Shown here: positions 42,373-49,433 of the stretch, one piece after another
Layout: each line of letters opens with the position of its first letter
Numbering within the stretch: position 1 is the stretch's first letter
From: Oscillospiraceae bacterium
GTDB taxonomy: Bacteria; Bacillota; Clostridia; Oscillospirales; Ruminococcaceae
Direction: 5' to 3'
Assembly: GCA_016281125.1 (NCBI GenBank)
Contig: JAEEIA010000056.1
Location: forward strand, 1-64,000
Length of the DNA stretch: 64,000 bases
Notes under the pieces: model-generated
Database searches by the model: none
What the model was told of the DNA's origin: nothing
The model's input: only the letters and a program-made list of their open reading frames with translations
Program-made: the position numbers and the translations under genes

Positions 42373-42430
42373 ACTATATCACACTCTGCAAGTTGTATGC
42401 AAGTGTATTTATGTGCATTTATGTGCATTG
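42373..42430 (-). promoter_or_regulatory. Probable late promoter with 10-bp direct repeats
   Basis: On the minus strand: -35 TTGCAT (42402-42397), 18-bp spacer, -10 TATAGT (42378-42373). Directly upstream are two exact repeats of ATGTGCATT (plus strand, 42411 and 42421) and a degenerate third, spaced exactly one helical turn. This is the layout of an activator site next to a -35 box. It lies between the DUF1492-type regulator and the late genes. Confidence 0.6.
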
Positions 42431-42431
42431 T

Positions 42432-42872
42432 TCAAATTTTTCCGAGGATTTTTTGAACTTCCGTCAATGCACGGTCGTGCATCCGGTGCGCGACATGGTG
42501 TTCGCTGTACTGCTCGCCGGATGTATTGCGCATGGTTTCGGCTATCACGTTAAACGGTTTTCCGCCCATATAGCGCATCGTCAGCAGCGTGCGCAGCCGT
42601 GAATCCTTTACTTCGCAGATAACGTGATAAACATCCTTCTGCACTGCTGCAAGCTGCACGGAGCGTTCTGTCAGCTCGTTTTCAAGGTCAACGATGTTTG
42701 AAACAATGGCTTCCAGTTTATCGGTTCGCCGTGTGCCAGGTGCGCCGCCGTCGTTTTCAAAGCCGACCGTAATGTTTTCAGCGAGTTCCCGCTGCGCCCG
42801 TATCTGCTCTGTCAGCGTTGTGATCTCCGCAGCGGTGTTCGCGTACTGCGAAAGAAACTCTTTTGCCGTCAT
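42432..42872 (-). CDS. DUF1492/ArpU-type phage transcription regulator
   Basis: 146 residues, GGGAGG upstream. N-terminal coiled coil (QYANTAAEITTLTEQIRAQR ... VDLENELTERSVQLAAVQ) and a C-terminal sigma-region-4-like helix-turn-helix (LRTLLTMRYMGGKPFNVIAE, then SEHHVAHRMHDRALTEVQKI). Proteins of this family sit just upstream of terminase and activate late genes in Firmicutes phages. The direct repeats at 42404-42430 are a candidate target. Confidence 0.78.
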   Translation of the reverse strand: MTAKEFLSQYANTAAEITTLTEQIRAQRELAENITVGFENDGGAPGTRRTDKLEAIVSNIVDLENELTERSVQLAAVQKDVYHVICEVKDSRLRTLLTMRYMGGKPFNVIAETMRNTSGEQYSEHHVAHRMHDRALTEVQKILGKI

Positions 42873-43054
42873 TCCTTGCGCACCTCCCTTTCAGCACGTT
42901 TGATCTTTTCCTCAGCTTCAAGCCGCACAAAGCAATCAGAGCAGATGCAGCGCCCGTAATACCAAACCATCGTATCCAAGTCGGTGCGGAAACCGCATAC
43001 AGGGCATTTCCGATATTCAGGGGTATCCGTCGGCCTGTGTGTCGAATCCATCAT
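42869..43054 (-). CDS. Small zinc-ribbon phage protein
   Basis: 61 residues, GGAGTGA upstream. Two cysteine pairs, KCPVCGF and CICSDCF, form a probable zinc site, followed by a charged helix. Stop overlaps the regulator gene's ATG. Function unknown. Confidence 0.7.
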   Translation of the reverse strand: MMDSTHRPTDTPEYRKCPVCGFRTDLDTMVWYYGRCICSDCFVRLEAEEKIKRAEREVRKE

Positions 43055-43060
43055 CTGCGC

Positions 43061-43393
43061 TCACTCCTTTTCCATGTTTATCGGTGTTCCTACTGTGCCA
43101 ACGCTTTCGCTGTCGCCGGTCGGCCTGAAGGTATAACCAAGATCCCGCCGGAAGTCAAATGCAAATTTCAGGTAATTTGCCGCGTCAATAAGGTGTTCCG
43201 CGTTTTTATCCTTTTCAAAGGCATCAAGGCACAGCATAGCGGTCGCAATGGGGTCAACGCGTCCGCCTCCGAAATTGTCCTTTGCTGCGCCGTATTTATA
43301 ATAACTTTGAAGCACACGATTTTTCATCAGGTTTATAAACGAATCGGGGAACTCCCTTGCGAGTATTGCGCCGGTGTCTTCGATATTGTTCAT
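43061..43393 (-). CDS. Conserved phage protein, possibly nucleotide-metabolism related
   Basis: 110 residues, AAAGGAGG upstream. A helical motif AEHLIDAANYLKFAFDF near the C-terminus resembles a block in all-alpha NTP-pyrophosphohydrolase-like phage proteins. The metal-binding ExxE signatures are not clear, so the activity is uncertain. Confidence 0.6.
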   Translation of the reverse strand: MNNIEDTGAILAREFPDSFINLMKNRVLQSYYKYGAAKDNFGGGRVDPIATAMLCLDAFEKDKNAEHLIDAANYLKFAFDFRRDLGYTFRPTGDSESVGTVGTPINMEKE

Positions 43394-43755
43394 TTTTTGC
43401 CTCCTTTTTCCGCATCGCGGTCATATTCTTCCTTATACTGCGATTCCGTCAAGTCTATGCCGTATGCATCCTTCATGTGTTGCAGGGCATCGCGGGGCGA
43501 GAACTCCCGCCCCATAATGCCGGTATACATCAGATGCGTGATGTCATCAACCTTGTTTTTGAACTCCGTCAGCCGCTTTTTACGCCAGCCCATAGATTCC
43601 AGAGCTGCAAAGCAGCACGCGAGCGCCTGCTGGAAGCAATCCCACTGAACAACATCATAAAGCTGATCTTTGTATTCCTTCAGCGTTTTCTCCGTTGCCT
43701 TGCTGATTTCCTTTGCAAGGCCTGTCGTTGAGTATGTGCAATAATTGGATTTCAT
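43390..43755 (-). CDS. Hypothetical phage protein
   Basis: 121 residues, mostly helical (TGLAKEISKATEKTLKEYKD; QALACCFAALESMGWRKKRL). ATGA overlaps on both sides show tight coupling with RusA and the next gene. No known domain. Confidence 0.65.
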   Translation of the reverse strand: MKSNYCTYSTTGLAKEISKATEKTLKEYKDQLYDVVQWDCFQQALACCFAALESMGWRKKRLTEFKNKVDDITHLMYTGIMGREFSPRDALQHMKDAYGIDLTESQYKEEYDRDAEKGGKK

Positions 43756-44198
43756 TCATCGCTCACCGTCCTAATCGTCACATCGCATCGCGGTTCCTCT
43801 GAATATTGCTTATGCACAATCAGCGTGCAAATCTGCGCATCGTCCTTCCACGCTTCCCCGTTCAGCGCGTCGCATATCGCTTTCGCAATGTTGTCGGCAT
43901 CCGGTTTCACGGTCGGCCTGATACAATTTTCGAGCATTTTTTGCCGTTTGGATTTGCTTGCGCTTTTTGGTATCGGGTAATATGCGTTGATGCATACCAT
44001 GAGTTCGGCATCTGCCGGAAACGTGCATCCCTGTGCCTGCATCATGTACGCAAGCTGCACGGCCTGTTCATAAGCCTTTGTCTTTGCAGGTGTATATGTT
44101 CCGTGCCGTGTCACGCGCGGCCTTGCTTTGCCCTGTGGAGCGCCTGCGACCGTGAATGTTACGGTCAGATCGTTGTCGGTTTCACCAAAGTAAATCAC
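43752..44198 (-). CDS. rusA: RusA-family Holliday junction resolvase
   Basis: 148 residues from GTG 44198, which overlaps the previous stop (GTGA) and has GGAGGTG upstream; longer frames lack a ribosome site. The family motif VKPDADNIAKAICDALNG carries catalytic Asp residues, and GAPQGKARPRVTRHGTYTP is the N-terminal core. It resolves branched DNA before packaging. Confidence 0.9.
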   Translation of the reverse strand: MIYFGETDNDLTVTFTVAGAPQGKARPRVTRHGTYTPAKTKAYEQAVQLAYMMQAQGCTFPADAELMVCINAYYPIPKSASKSKRQKMLENCIRPTVKPDADNIAKAICDALNGEAWKDDAQICTLIVHKQYSEEPRCDVTIRTVSDE

Positions 44199-44422
44199 CC
44201 TGAAACACCTCCACAAAATATCATGCATATAATTGCAATCAGCGCCATGATACACAACGCGCAAAAAATAACCGCAATCAAGCAAACCGAGAATAATATC
44301 GCTGATATAATCGCACTTTCTGCATTATAACACTTGTCAAAAGCGAGGCATCCGATGAAAGCGAATACAGCAATTCCGGCAATCAGCCCGATTATGAGCT
44401 TTATACTTTCAGCCGTTGTCAT
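44195..44422 (-). CDS. Small membrane protein
   Basis: 75 residues, almost all hydrophobic: two to three helices (KLIIGLIAGIAVFAFIGCLA; AIISAILFSVCLIAVIFCAL; IMALIAIICMIF). Unknown role; overlaps RusA and the zinc-ribbon gene. Confidence 0.65.
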   Translation of the reverse strand: MTTAESIKLIIGLIAGIAVFAFIGCLAFDKCYNAESAIISAILFSVCLIAVIFCALCIMALIAIICMIFCGGVSG

Positions 44423-44888
44423 CCTGCGTCACCTCCGGCGGTTCGGGTATATCCATTTTTGCGCCGCAAAGCGGGCAGTAATTGAACCTGCGCAGCATCA
44501 GCTCAAATGATTCCGGCCACTTCGACTTTTTGCAGTTCGTGCAATAGATTTCTCCATTTTTCTTTTTCCACCGCCCATGCCGCACTTCCGGCTCGATTGT
44601 GGGCTGTTTGGCAATCAGCTCGCCAACTGTTCCGATAAATCCCTCTGCCGGTCCTTGCTCGGCGTAGTAATTGCCGTACTGTTCTGAAAAAGCATCCGCA
44701 TCAATCAGACGGTTACCGGATTTCGTAGTTGTTTGCAGACCGTTTATCTGCGATGCGATTGCGCACAGCACTTCGTCCGTGCTTCTTTCTTTCAGGTTGT
44801 TCAGGGCGACTGCGTTTTCGGCGTTTATGATACGCATAACGTCCGCTTTCTTAATCATTTCAAATTCGTTCATTCCGTATTCATCCAT
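44409..44888 (-). CDS. Zinc-ribbon phage protein with RLIDAD motif
   Basis: 159 residues, GGAGG upstream. N-terminal helix, a RLIDADAFSE motif, then RHGRWKKKNG, IYCTNCKKSK and FNYCPLCGAKMD. Two other genes here (46017, 46734) share the RHGxW ... CPxCGAKM ending. Such proteins are abundant in Firmicutes phages; function unknown. Confidence 0.75.
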   Translation of the reverse strand: MDEYGMNEFEMIKKADVMRIINAENAVALNNLKERSTDEVLCAIASQINGLQTTTKSGNRLIDADAFSEQYGNYYAEQGPAEGFIGTVGELIAKQPTIEPEVRHGRWKKKNGEIYCTNCKKSKWPESFELMLRRFNYCPLCGAKMDIPEPPEVTQDDNG

Positions 44889-44889
44889 T

Positions 44890-45225
44890 TTATTTTTCCT
44901 CCTGTTCGGTTTTTTCCGCTTTTATAGTGTACTGGTTCACGCAATCAAAGCCGCAATTCAGCGGATGCTCGCAGCAAATGCTGCAACTGGTAGTTTTCAG
45001 AAAATATGCAAGTTCCTCGTCGTCCATTGCGCGGATTTTGTCGGCGTTCTTCATTCCTCCTTTGCGACCGACATTAGTGTCGGTCGCATCCAGTTTCGCA
45101 ATGGGCGCGTTTTCGACCGCAAACTTAGCACATCGGAACTTCTGCGCATCGGTGAGCTTACCGTTCTGCTCGATGGCTCGCAGTTGCTCCATGATTGCAG
45201 TCCTGTCAATCAGTCTTTCCGGCAT
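44890..45225 (-). CDS. Cysteine-rich phage protein (paralogue of 48127)
   Basis: 111 residues. N-terminal RLIDRTAIMEQLRAIEQNGK and C-terminal DDEELAYFLKTTSCSICCEH plus PLNCGFDC. The last 40 codons are nearly identical in DNA to the gene at 48127, showing a recent duplication. Probably binds a metal through its cysteines. Confidence 0.7.
   Translation of the reverse strand: MPERLIDRTAIMEQLRAIEQNGKLTDAQKFRCAKFAVENAPIAKLDATDTNVGRKGGMKNADKIRAMDDEELAYFLKTTSCSICCEHPLNCGFDCVNQYTIKAEKTEQEEK
44898..45018. repeat. Direct repeat copy A (121 bp)
   Basis: Matches 48150-48270 with only a handful of mismatches over 121 bp, in the same orientation. It covers the 3' end of the cysteine-rich gene. The copies flank about 3.1 kb of accessory genes. 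Confidence 0.85.
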
Positions 45226-45697
45226 CTCCTAACTCCTCTCCGGCCTTCTGCACGGCCTCGGCGTCCTTGATCTTCTCGTTCGTCGGCTTGACGATCTCCT
45301 CAAAGATGCAGTTGTTCGCATTCAGCTCGTCCCACTTTTCTTTCCGTTTCCGGCGCGGCGTGTCGCGCATCTCGAGCATGATGTCTGTGCAGGTCAGCGC
45401 CTCCAGAAAGCCCCAGCGGCCGTCTGCCGCGCGGTCGTTGCACCATGCGTCGAAATACTCAAACGTCATCGTCCCCACCTGCTCGTCCGCTCTCCGGTTC
45501 CACGCTTCGGCGGCCTCCTCGAAGGCTCTTTGAAACTGCGCTTTGCCGCTTTCCACCCGCAGGTGCGGTTTCCTCAGAAACGGCTTGCACTGGATCGTGC
45601 ACCATGCGCCGAACCCCGAGGCCTCGTAGGATTGGTCGCGCTTTACCCTCGGCTCTTTGCCGCATACGGGGCACACCCGCAGCATGATTTCCGTCAT
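45206..45697 (-). CDS. Lar-like restriction-alleviation family protein
   Basis: 163 residues. The N-terminus has CPVCGKEPRVKRD ... GAWCTIQC followed by AFEEAAEAWNRRA, the arrangement of the Lar zinc-ribbon family. Lar of the Rac prophage relieves type I restriction; other members are uncharacterised. The C-terminal 85 residues (FEYFDAWCNDRAADGRWGFL) are an extra helical part. Probable role is protection of phage DNA, by family only. Confidence 0.72.
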   Translation of the reverse strand: MTEIMLRVCPVCGKEPRVKRDQSYEASGFGAWCTIQCKPFLRKPHLRVESGKAQFQRAFEEAAEAWNRRADEQVGTMTFEYFDAWCNDRAADGRWGFLEALTCTDIMLEMRDTPRRKRKEKWDELNANNCIFEEIVKPTNEKIKDAEAVQKAGEELGDAGKTD

Positions 45698-46020
45698 CCC
45701 TGCTTCGCCTCCTCTGCCTTCCGCACCAGCTCGTCGATCCGGGCGTATGCTGCAAATGCCGCCTCACGAGCCTCCTGTCGGCTGTCCTGCAGCTCGGCAA
45801 CGTCGCTCTCGAGATCTCTTATCCTTTCTATCAGCCCGCCGACCTTGCTCCGCTTCTCCTGCAACTCCTCCAGCCACTCAGCCAACTGCTCGTGCTCGGC
45901 TGCGCACTCCTCGCAGTCATTCGCCGCGTGCATAAGTCCAATCTGCAAACGCTTCACAGATTCTTGTCTCTGCTTTTCTGCCTGCTCCCTGCAATGCTGG
46001 ATTGCCTCCTCGATCGTCAT
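45694..46020 (-). CDS. Coiled-coil phage protein
   Basis: 108 residues of continuous charged helix (HEQLAEWLEELQEKRSKVGG; IRDLESDVAELQDSRQEARE). ATGA overlaps with both neighbours. No function recognised. Confidence 0.7.
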   Translation of the reverse strand: MTIEEAIQHCREQAEKQRQESVKRLQIGLMHAANDCEECAAEHEQLAEWLEELQEKRSKVGGLIERIRDLESDVAELQDSRQEAREAAFAAYARIDELVRKAEEAKQG

Positions 46021-46397
46021 CCCAATTCCTGCGCACCCCCATTCACGGGTTCGGCCATTTTCGCACCGCAGTTCGGGCAGTATCTTGACCGCCAGAATGA
46101 TTTTGCTATCGGAACGCTGTTTTCATCGAATGTTATAGACGAATTCTGTTCGTCGCATTCAGAACAAACAATCTGGAATTCCAAGCCCTTCACCGTTTCG
46201 TCCTCGTATGGCGGCTTCTCAATCCACCGCCCATGCCGAACCGGCGCGGCGTCGATTGTCGGGAAATCGGTTTCATCTCGCATAGCACGAGCAAACGCAA
46301 TCATAATCGCCGTTCCGCCGAACCCTATTTCATCGGCATGTTCTTCGACACCGCGCATAATTTTATCAGCCGCAGCATCCGCGTCGATCAATCTCAT
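46017..46397 (-). CDS. Zinc-ribbon phage protein (RLIDAD/CPNCGAKM)
   Basis: 126 residues from ATG 46397 (GGAGGAG upstream). MRLIDADAAADKIM, RHGRWIEKPPYE, IVCSECDEQ and RYCPNCGAKM: the same architecture as the gene at 44409. Unknown function; possibly a nucleic-acid-binding ribbon. Confidence 0.75.
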   Translation of the reverse strand: MRLIDADAAADKIMRGVEEHADEIGFGGTAIMIAFARAMRDETDFPTIDAAPVRHGRWIEKPPYEDETVKGLEFQIVCSECDEQNSSITFDENSVPIAKSFWRSRYCPNCGAKMAEPVNGGAQELG

Positions 46398-46741
46398 TCC
46401 TGCTCCTCCTTTGGCTCTGCTGGCATCGGCATCCAATGCGTCACGTGTTTCCCGTAGATTTCGTCGCCCCAGCCCATGCCGCACGGTGTTGGAAAATATC
46501 GCATGAGCTGAAAACGCCTCAGGCTCTTTTGATATGTCAGATAGAGCCCGCTCTCCTTCGGCTGTCTTTCGCTGCACGGAATCCAATGGTTTACGGCGGG
46601 AATATCAACTTTTGGTGTCTGCCAGATGCTTTCGCATTCGTGACACATTCCATGCGGATGCGGGCAGTGACCGTCATATCCGCTTTTGCAATCTCCGCAC
46701 ATTTTGTCTATCGCCGCACCCCGTTCAATCAAATCATCCAT
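46394..46741 (-). CDS. DUF551-domain phage protein
   Basis: 115 residues from ATG 46741 (GAGGTG upstream). The C-terminal half HWIPCSERQPKESGLYLTYQ ... THWMPMPAEP is the DUF551 module. An N-terminal Cys/His cluster (MCGDCKSGYDGHCPHPHGMC) probably binds zinc. Common in gut phages; function unknown. Confidence 0.78.
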   Translation of the reverse strand: MDDLIERGAAIDKMCGDCKSGYDGHCPHPHGMCHECESIWQTPKVDIPAVNHWIPCSERQPKESGLYLTYQKSLRRFQLMRYFPTPCGMGWGDEIYGKHVTHWMPMPAEPKEEQE

Positions 46742-47027
46742 TATCAGCACCTCCGTCCATTTTCGCACCGCAATTCGGGCAATAACTAAATGTTGCTGTT
46801 TGTCCTGATTGCGATTTCAGGCATTCACTGCATTTCATCCAACTGCTCGTATTTGTATTCCCGAAAATCCAGTAACCGTGACGAGCCGGTTCGGCTTCAA
46901 TTGTGCGCATCTGGTCAATAATTCTTGCCGCCCTGTTATACGCCTCTTTGCTTTCATAGCATTCATGCGTTTGCGCTTCGGTTTTCAGCCTGATATACGC
47001 CGCGTGTTTATCAATCAGTTCCGGCAT
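46734..47027 (-). CDS. Zinc-ribbon phage protein
   Basis: 97 residues. ELIDKHAAYIRLKTEAQTH, ARHGYWIFGN, MKCSECLKS and YCPNCGAKMD: third member of the local family (44409, 46017). Confidence 0.73.
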   Translation of the reverse strand: MPELIDKHAAYIRLKTEAQTHECYESKEAYNRAARIIDQMRTIEAEPARHGYWIFGNTNTSSWMKCSECLKSQSGQTATFSYCPNCGAKMDGGADNG

Positions 47028-47238
47028 CTTCGCTCACCTCCTGTACTTCAACCTTTACGATGATAAAATCAAAATTTCTGAATCGTACCGATTCTTTCAG
47101 GCTTTTCATAGCTTCTTGCGCATATTGTAAACTATGGTAAATTTTCGCTTTACGCAGTTGCTTATCTATATTGCTGTATCCGCAATAATATGCGCCTGTC
47201 GTTGTCTTGATTACATATCCGCTATCAATCGCAGGCAT
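47011..47238 (-). CDS. Hypothetical phage protein
   Basis: 75 residues from ATG 47238 (AAAGGAG upstream). Starts YVIKTTTGAYYCGYS and ends in a beta strand (FDFIIVKVEVQEVS); possibly a small alpha/beta fold. Function unknown. Confidence 0.65.
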   Translation of the reverse strand: MPAIDSGYVIKTTTGAYYCGYSNIDKQLRKAKIYHSLQYAQEAMKSLKESVRFRNFDFIIVKVEVQEVSEDAGTD

Positions 47239-47530
47239 CTCGTTTACTCCTTTCCTTTGCCATTCCGATATAGAACAGCCGCATCTCTCGCTTTGGATTA
47301 TCGTCTGAAAACCGTTTGTGGAATAGCGGCATATCATCTGAAACTTTCCGCGCTTCCGGCTTGAAAAGCGTTATAAAATACCGGAACTCCTTGCCGCCCA
47401 TTCCCCCGATTCCTCCGAAACACTTTGCGGCTTTGTATTTTGCTTTTGCGGCTGTTTCAGCTTCAACCACTATTTCGTCATAGCTGTTGCATGCCCATGA
47501 AGTATCTAATATAACCGCATATCTCGGCAT
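47225..47530 (-). CDS. Hypothetical phage protein
   Basis: 101 residues from ATG 47530 (AAGGAGGG upstream). PRYAVILDTSWACNSYDEIV and EAETAAKAKYKAAKCFGGIG suggest a small alpha/beta domain. No recognised family. Confidence 0.65.
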   Translation of the reverse strand: MPRYAVILDTSWACNSYDEIVVEAETAAKAKYKAAKCFGGIGGMGGKEFRYFITLFKPEARKVSDDMPLFHKRFSDDNPKREMRLFYIGMAKERSKRDACD

Positions 47531-47541
47531 ATTATCCCTCC

Positions 47542-47745
47542 TTAAAACGGGTATTCGTTCAGGTAATCGGCAATGCACTTTTCGCAGTCTGCTTTGTGCT
47601 CATAGCACCGGATAACTTTTTTATCGTAGCCGATAAGTCCGATCATAACGCACGCGCTGTTGAACGCCCTAAGATTATCATTCATTGCGCACAGAAGATC
47701 GTAGAAACTCTGCTGCAACAGCTTGTCACGGTTTCTCTGTGCCAT
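47542..47745 (-). CDS. Hypothetical small phage protein
   Basis: 67 residues from ATG 47745 (TGGAGG upstream). Helical with three Cys near the end (CYEHKADCEKCIADYLNE). Overlaps the HTH gene upstream. Confidence 0.6.
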   Translation of the reverse strand: MAQRNRDKLLQQSFYDLLCAMNDNLRAFNSACVMIGLIGYDKKVIRCYEHKADCEKCIADYLNEYPF

Positions 47746-47980
47746 ATTGCGCCTCCATTTCCTGAGTTCGTCCAAGCAAGAAATCAACCGATACCCGCAG
47801 CACATCCGCAATCTTTGCCAGCGTTTCCGCGCTCGGCATCTGGTAGCCGCCGCGCCATTTCTTCACAGTGCTTTCGCTCATTCCGATAATAGCCGCAAAG
47901 TCTCTCTGCTTGACGTTCCGGATGCTCATTGCACGCCTGAGCCGGAATCCGAACACGCAAGGTTTCACGCATTCAATCAT
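47726..47980 (-). CDS. Cro/C1-type HTH regulator
   Basis: 84 residues, AAGGAGG upstream. NVKQRDFAAIIGMSESTVKK followed by WRGGYQMPSAETLAKIADVL is a classical XRE helix-turn-helix. It sits inside the early/middle leftward operon rather than at a divergent switch, so it probably tunes middle gene expression. Confidence 0.85.
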   Translation of the reverse strand: MIECVKPCVFGFRLRRAMSIRNVKQRDFAAIIGMSESTVKKWRGGYQMPSAETLAKIADVLRVSVDFLLGRTQEMEAQYGTEKP

Positions 47981-48140
47981 CTTCCTGCGCCTCCTTTTGC
48001 AGCCATTTTACGATACCGGCTGTGCAGTTATCAAGCACACATTTTTCACCGTCATGCTCATATTCGCAGCACGCGCACTGACGGATATAGCAAGCAAGCT
48101 GCTCGTCTGTCATTTTTCGGATTCTGTCACCGTTTGTCAT
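47973..48140 (-). CDS. Short cysteine-rich phage protein
   Basis: 55 residues, ATG at 48140 with GGAGGTGA upstream; short enough to be missed by gene callers. MTNGDRIRKMTDEQLACYIR followed by QCACCEYEHDGEKC and NCTAG. The opening is the same as that of the neighbouring gene at 48127 (MTNGERIRNMTDEEL), so the two are diverged tandem duplicates with C-C-C metal-site patterns. The stop overlaps the HTH gene. Confidence 0.72.
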   Translation of the reverse strand: MTNGDRIRKMTDEQLACYIRQCACCEYEHDGEKCVLDNCTAGIVKWLQKEAQEDD

Positions 48141-48306
48141 CCTGCGTCACCTCCTGTTCGGTTTTTTCCGCTTTTATCGTGTACAGGCTCGCGCAATCAA
48201 AGCCGCAATTCAGCGGATGATCGCAGCAAATGCTGCAACTGGTAGTTTTCAAAAAATATGCAAGTTCCTCATCCGTCATATTTCGGATACGTTCACCGTT
48301 CGTCAT
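48127..48306 (-). CDS. Short cysteine-rich phage protein (paralogue of 44890)
   Basis: 59 residues from ATG 48306 (GAGGT upstream). MTNGERIRNMTDEELAYFLK then TTSCSICCDHPLNCGFDC. C-terminal part is repeated at 44890; N-terminal part is shared with 47973. Probably a small metal-binding protein. Confidence 0.7.
   Translation of the reverse strand: MTNGERIRNMTDEELAYFLKTTSCSICCDHPLNCGFDCASLYTIKAEKTEQEVTQDDKR
48150..48270. repeat. Direct repeat copy B (121 bp)
   Basis: Second copy of the repeat at 44898-45018, same orientation, covering most of the 48127 gene. Recombination between copies would delete the genes between them. Confidence 0.85.
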
Positions 48307-48420
48307 TTTTGCATACCTCATATTTTGCATTTTACGGGCGATTTGCGGCGTTGTAAGTATGTGCCAGTATGTTGATACCTTTTTAGCATAAACTCGCCGG
48401 AAATCGCTTGCTCGTTTCTG

Positions 48421-48798
48421 TCAAGGGCTGTTCCTGTCTATTTCGCCTGTCAAAGTCAGCTGCAAGAACTCCGGCAAGCACTTTTTCCGCCTGCAATGGA
48501 AACGGTCGGTCAGCTCGTATGCCTGCCCGAATACGTTCATGCAGGCTTTGTACAGCTGCGGTTCGTATTCGTGCATCAACCGCAGTTCTTCTGCCGTGTC
48601 TTTTCCAAATGGGCACCCGACGCAGCCCGTGCGCTTCATTCCCCATACTTCATAGCAGTCAGAGTATCTTATACCCTCAGCGGCCTTGAATGCAGCTTTC
48701 ACGTCATTGCTCCACCAGAACAGGGGCATATACTTGTCAAGCGATTTTCCTTCTTTGCCTTCCTCGAAGCAAGATGTATGTGAAATCGCTCTTTGCCC
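48421..48798 (-). CDS. PAPS-reductase-like protein, C-terminal part (other frame)
   Basis: The C-terminal half of the gene at 48699, in the -1 frame. It reads QRAISHTSCFEEGKEGKSLD, KYMPLFWWSNDVKAAF and CVGCPFGKDTAEELRLMHEY, all expected after GERKAEGG in this family. Reached only by a one-base frame change at the C6 run 48796-48801 (GGGGGGC on the coding strand). An internal ATG at 48729 could give a separate 102-residue product but has no good ribosome site. Confidence 0.7.
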   Translation of the reverse strand, partial: GQRAISHTSCFEEGKEGKSLDKYMPLFWWSNDVKAAFKAAEGIRYSDCYEVWGMKRTGCVGCPFGKDTAEELRLMHEYEPQLYKACMNVFGQAYELTDRFHCRRKKCLPEFLQLTLTGEIDRNSP

Positions 48799-49433
48799 CC
48801 CTCTGCTTTCCGTTCTCCGGTCACAGTAACATCCGCTCCGTGTTCCTTGTGATACTTTTTCAGCGGCTCTTTTTTGCTTATGTCACAGCATTTCGCGCTC
48901 ACGTTGATGCCGTTGTCATCAAGGTACCGTGCAAGCTCACGCTCTGCCTCTGTAAATCGGAAGTGCATTTTCGGGTCGTTTGCCTCAAATACAAGGTAAT
49001 ATCCCTTCGGTGTGCGTCGCCTATACATGTCAATATAATGTGCTTTCACTTTGTTGAGTATCGGAAAGCCGTGCATTTTGCAGGCATACACAACAGATTT
49101 CCCGCGTATCTTGTCTATCGTGATGCCGTACCGCGCTTCCAAGTCAAGCAGATGCCGCTTCGTCGCCGCGTATTCCAGACCCGTATCAACAAACACAAAC
49201 CGGCATTTTTCAAAGTATTCCGGAAAGTATGTGCAAATCAGATGCACGATGCAGTCGCTGTCGCTGCCTCCGGATACGCTGATGCACGGGCGCTCGTGCT
49301 GGCCGATGTGCTCAATCATTTTCGCGCCCGTGTGAAACAGTGCGTCGTATACTTCATACCGTTTGCCGATGTCGCCGGTGCCGTGCGTGATATATTTATC
49401 CTTGATTGCCTCAGCAAATTCAGCCCGTTCCAT
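48699..49433 (-). CDS. PAPS reductase-like adenine-nucleotide alpha hydrolase, N-terminal part
   Basis: Starts at ATG 49433 (GTG 49442 possible). PP-loop ISVSGGSDSDCIVHLI binds ATP or adenylyl sulfate, followed by FVFVDTGLEY. The frame reads normally to GERKAEGG (about residue 210) and then passes into sequence unlike the family, ending at 48699, while the true continuation is in another frame. Either one G has been lost from a G run or a -1 ribosomal shift at G GGG GGC is used. Phage PAPS-reductase-like enzymes have been linked to sulfur-containing DNA or tRNA modification, but no partner genes of the Dnd system are here. Confidence 0.75.
   Translation of the reverse strand: MERAEFAEAIKDKYITHGTGDIGKRYEVYDALFHTGAKMIEHIGQHERPCISVSGGSDSDCIVHLICTYFPEYFEKCRFVFVDTGLEYAATKRHLLDLEARYGITIDKIRGKSVVYACKMHGFPILNKVKAHYIDMYRRRTPKGYYLVFEANDPKMHFRFTEAERELARYLDDNGINVSAKCCDISKKEPLKKYHKEHGADVTVTGERKAEGGKERFHIHLASRKAKKENRLTSICPCSGGAMT

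Noticed and set aside
42222-42428. N-terminal extension of the ParB-methyltransferase frame upstream of ATG 42221
   Set aside because: No ribosome site precedes the upstream ATG, and the segment spans a promoter, 10-bp repeats and a hairpin; the ParB domain begins right after ATG 42221, which has GGCGGTGA.
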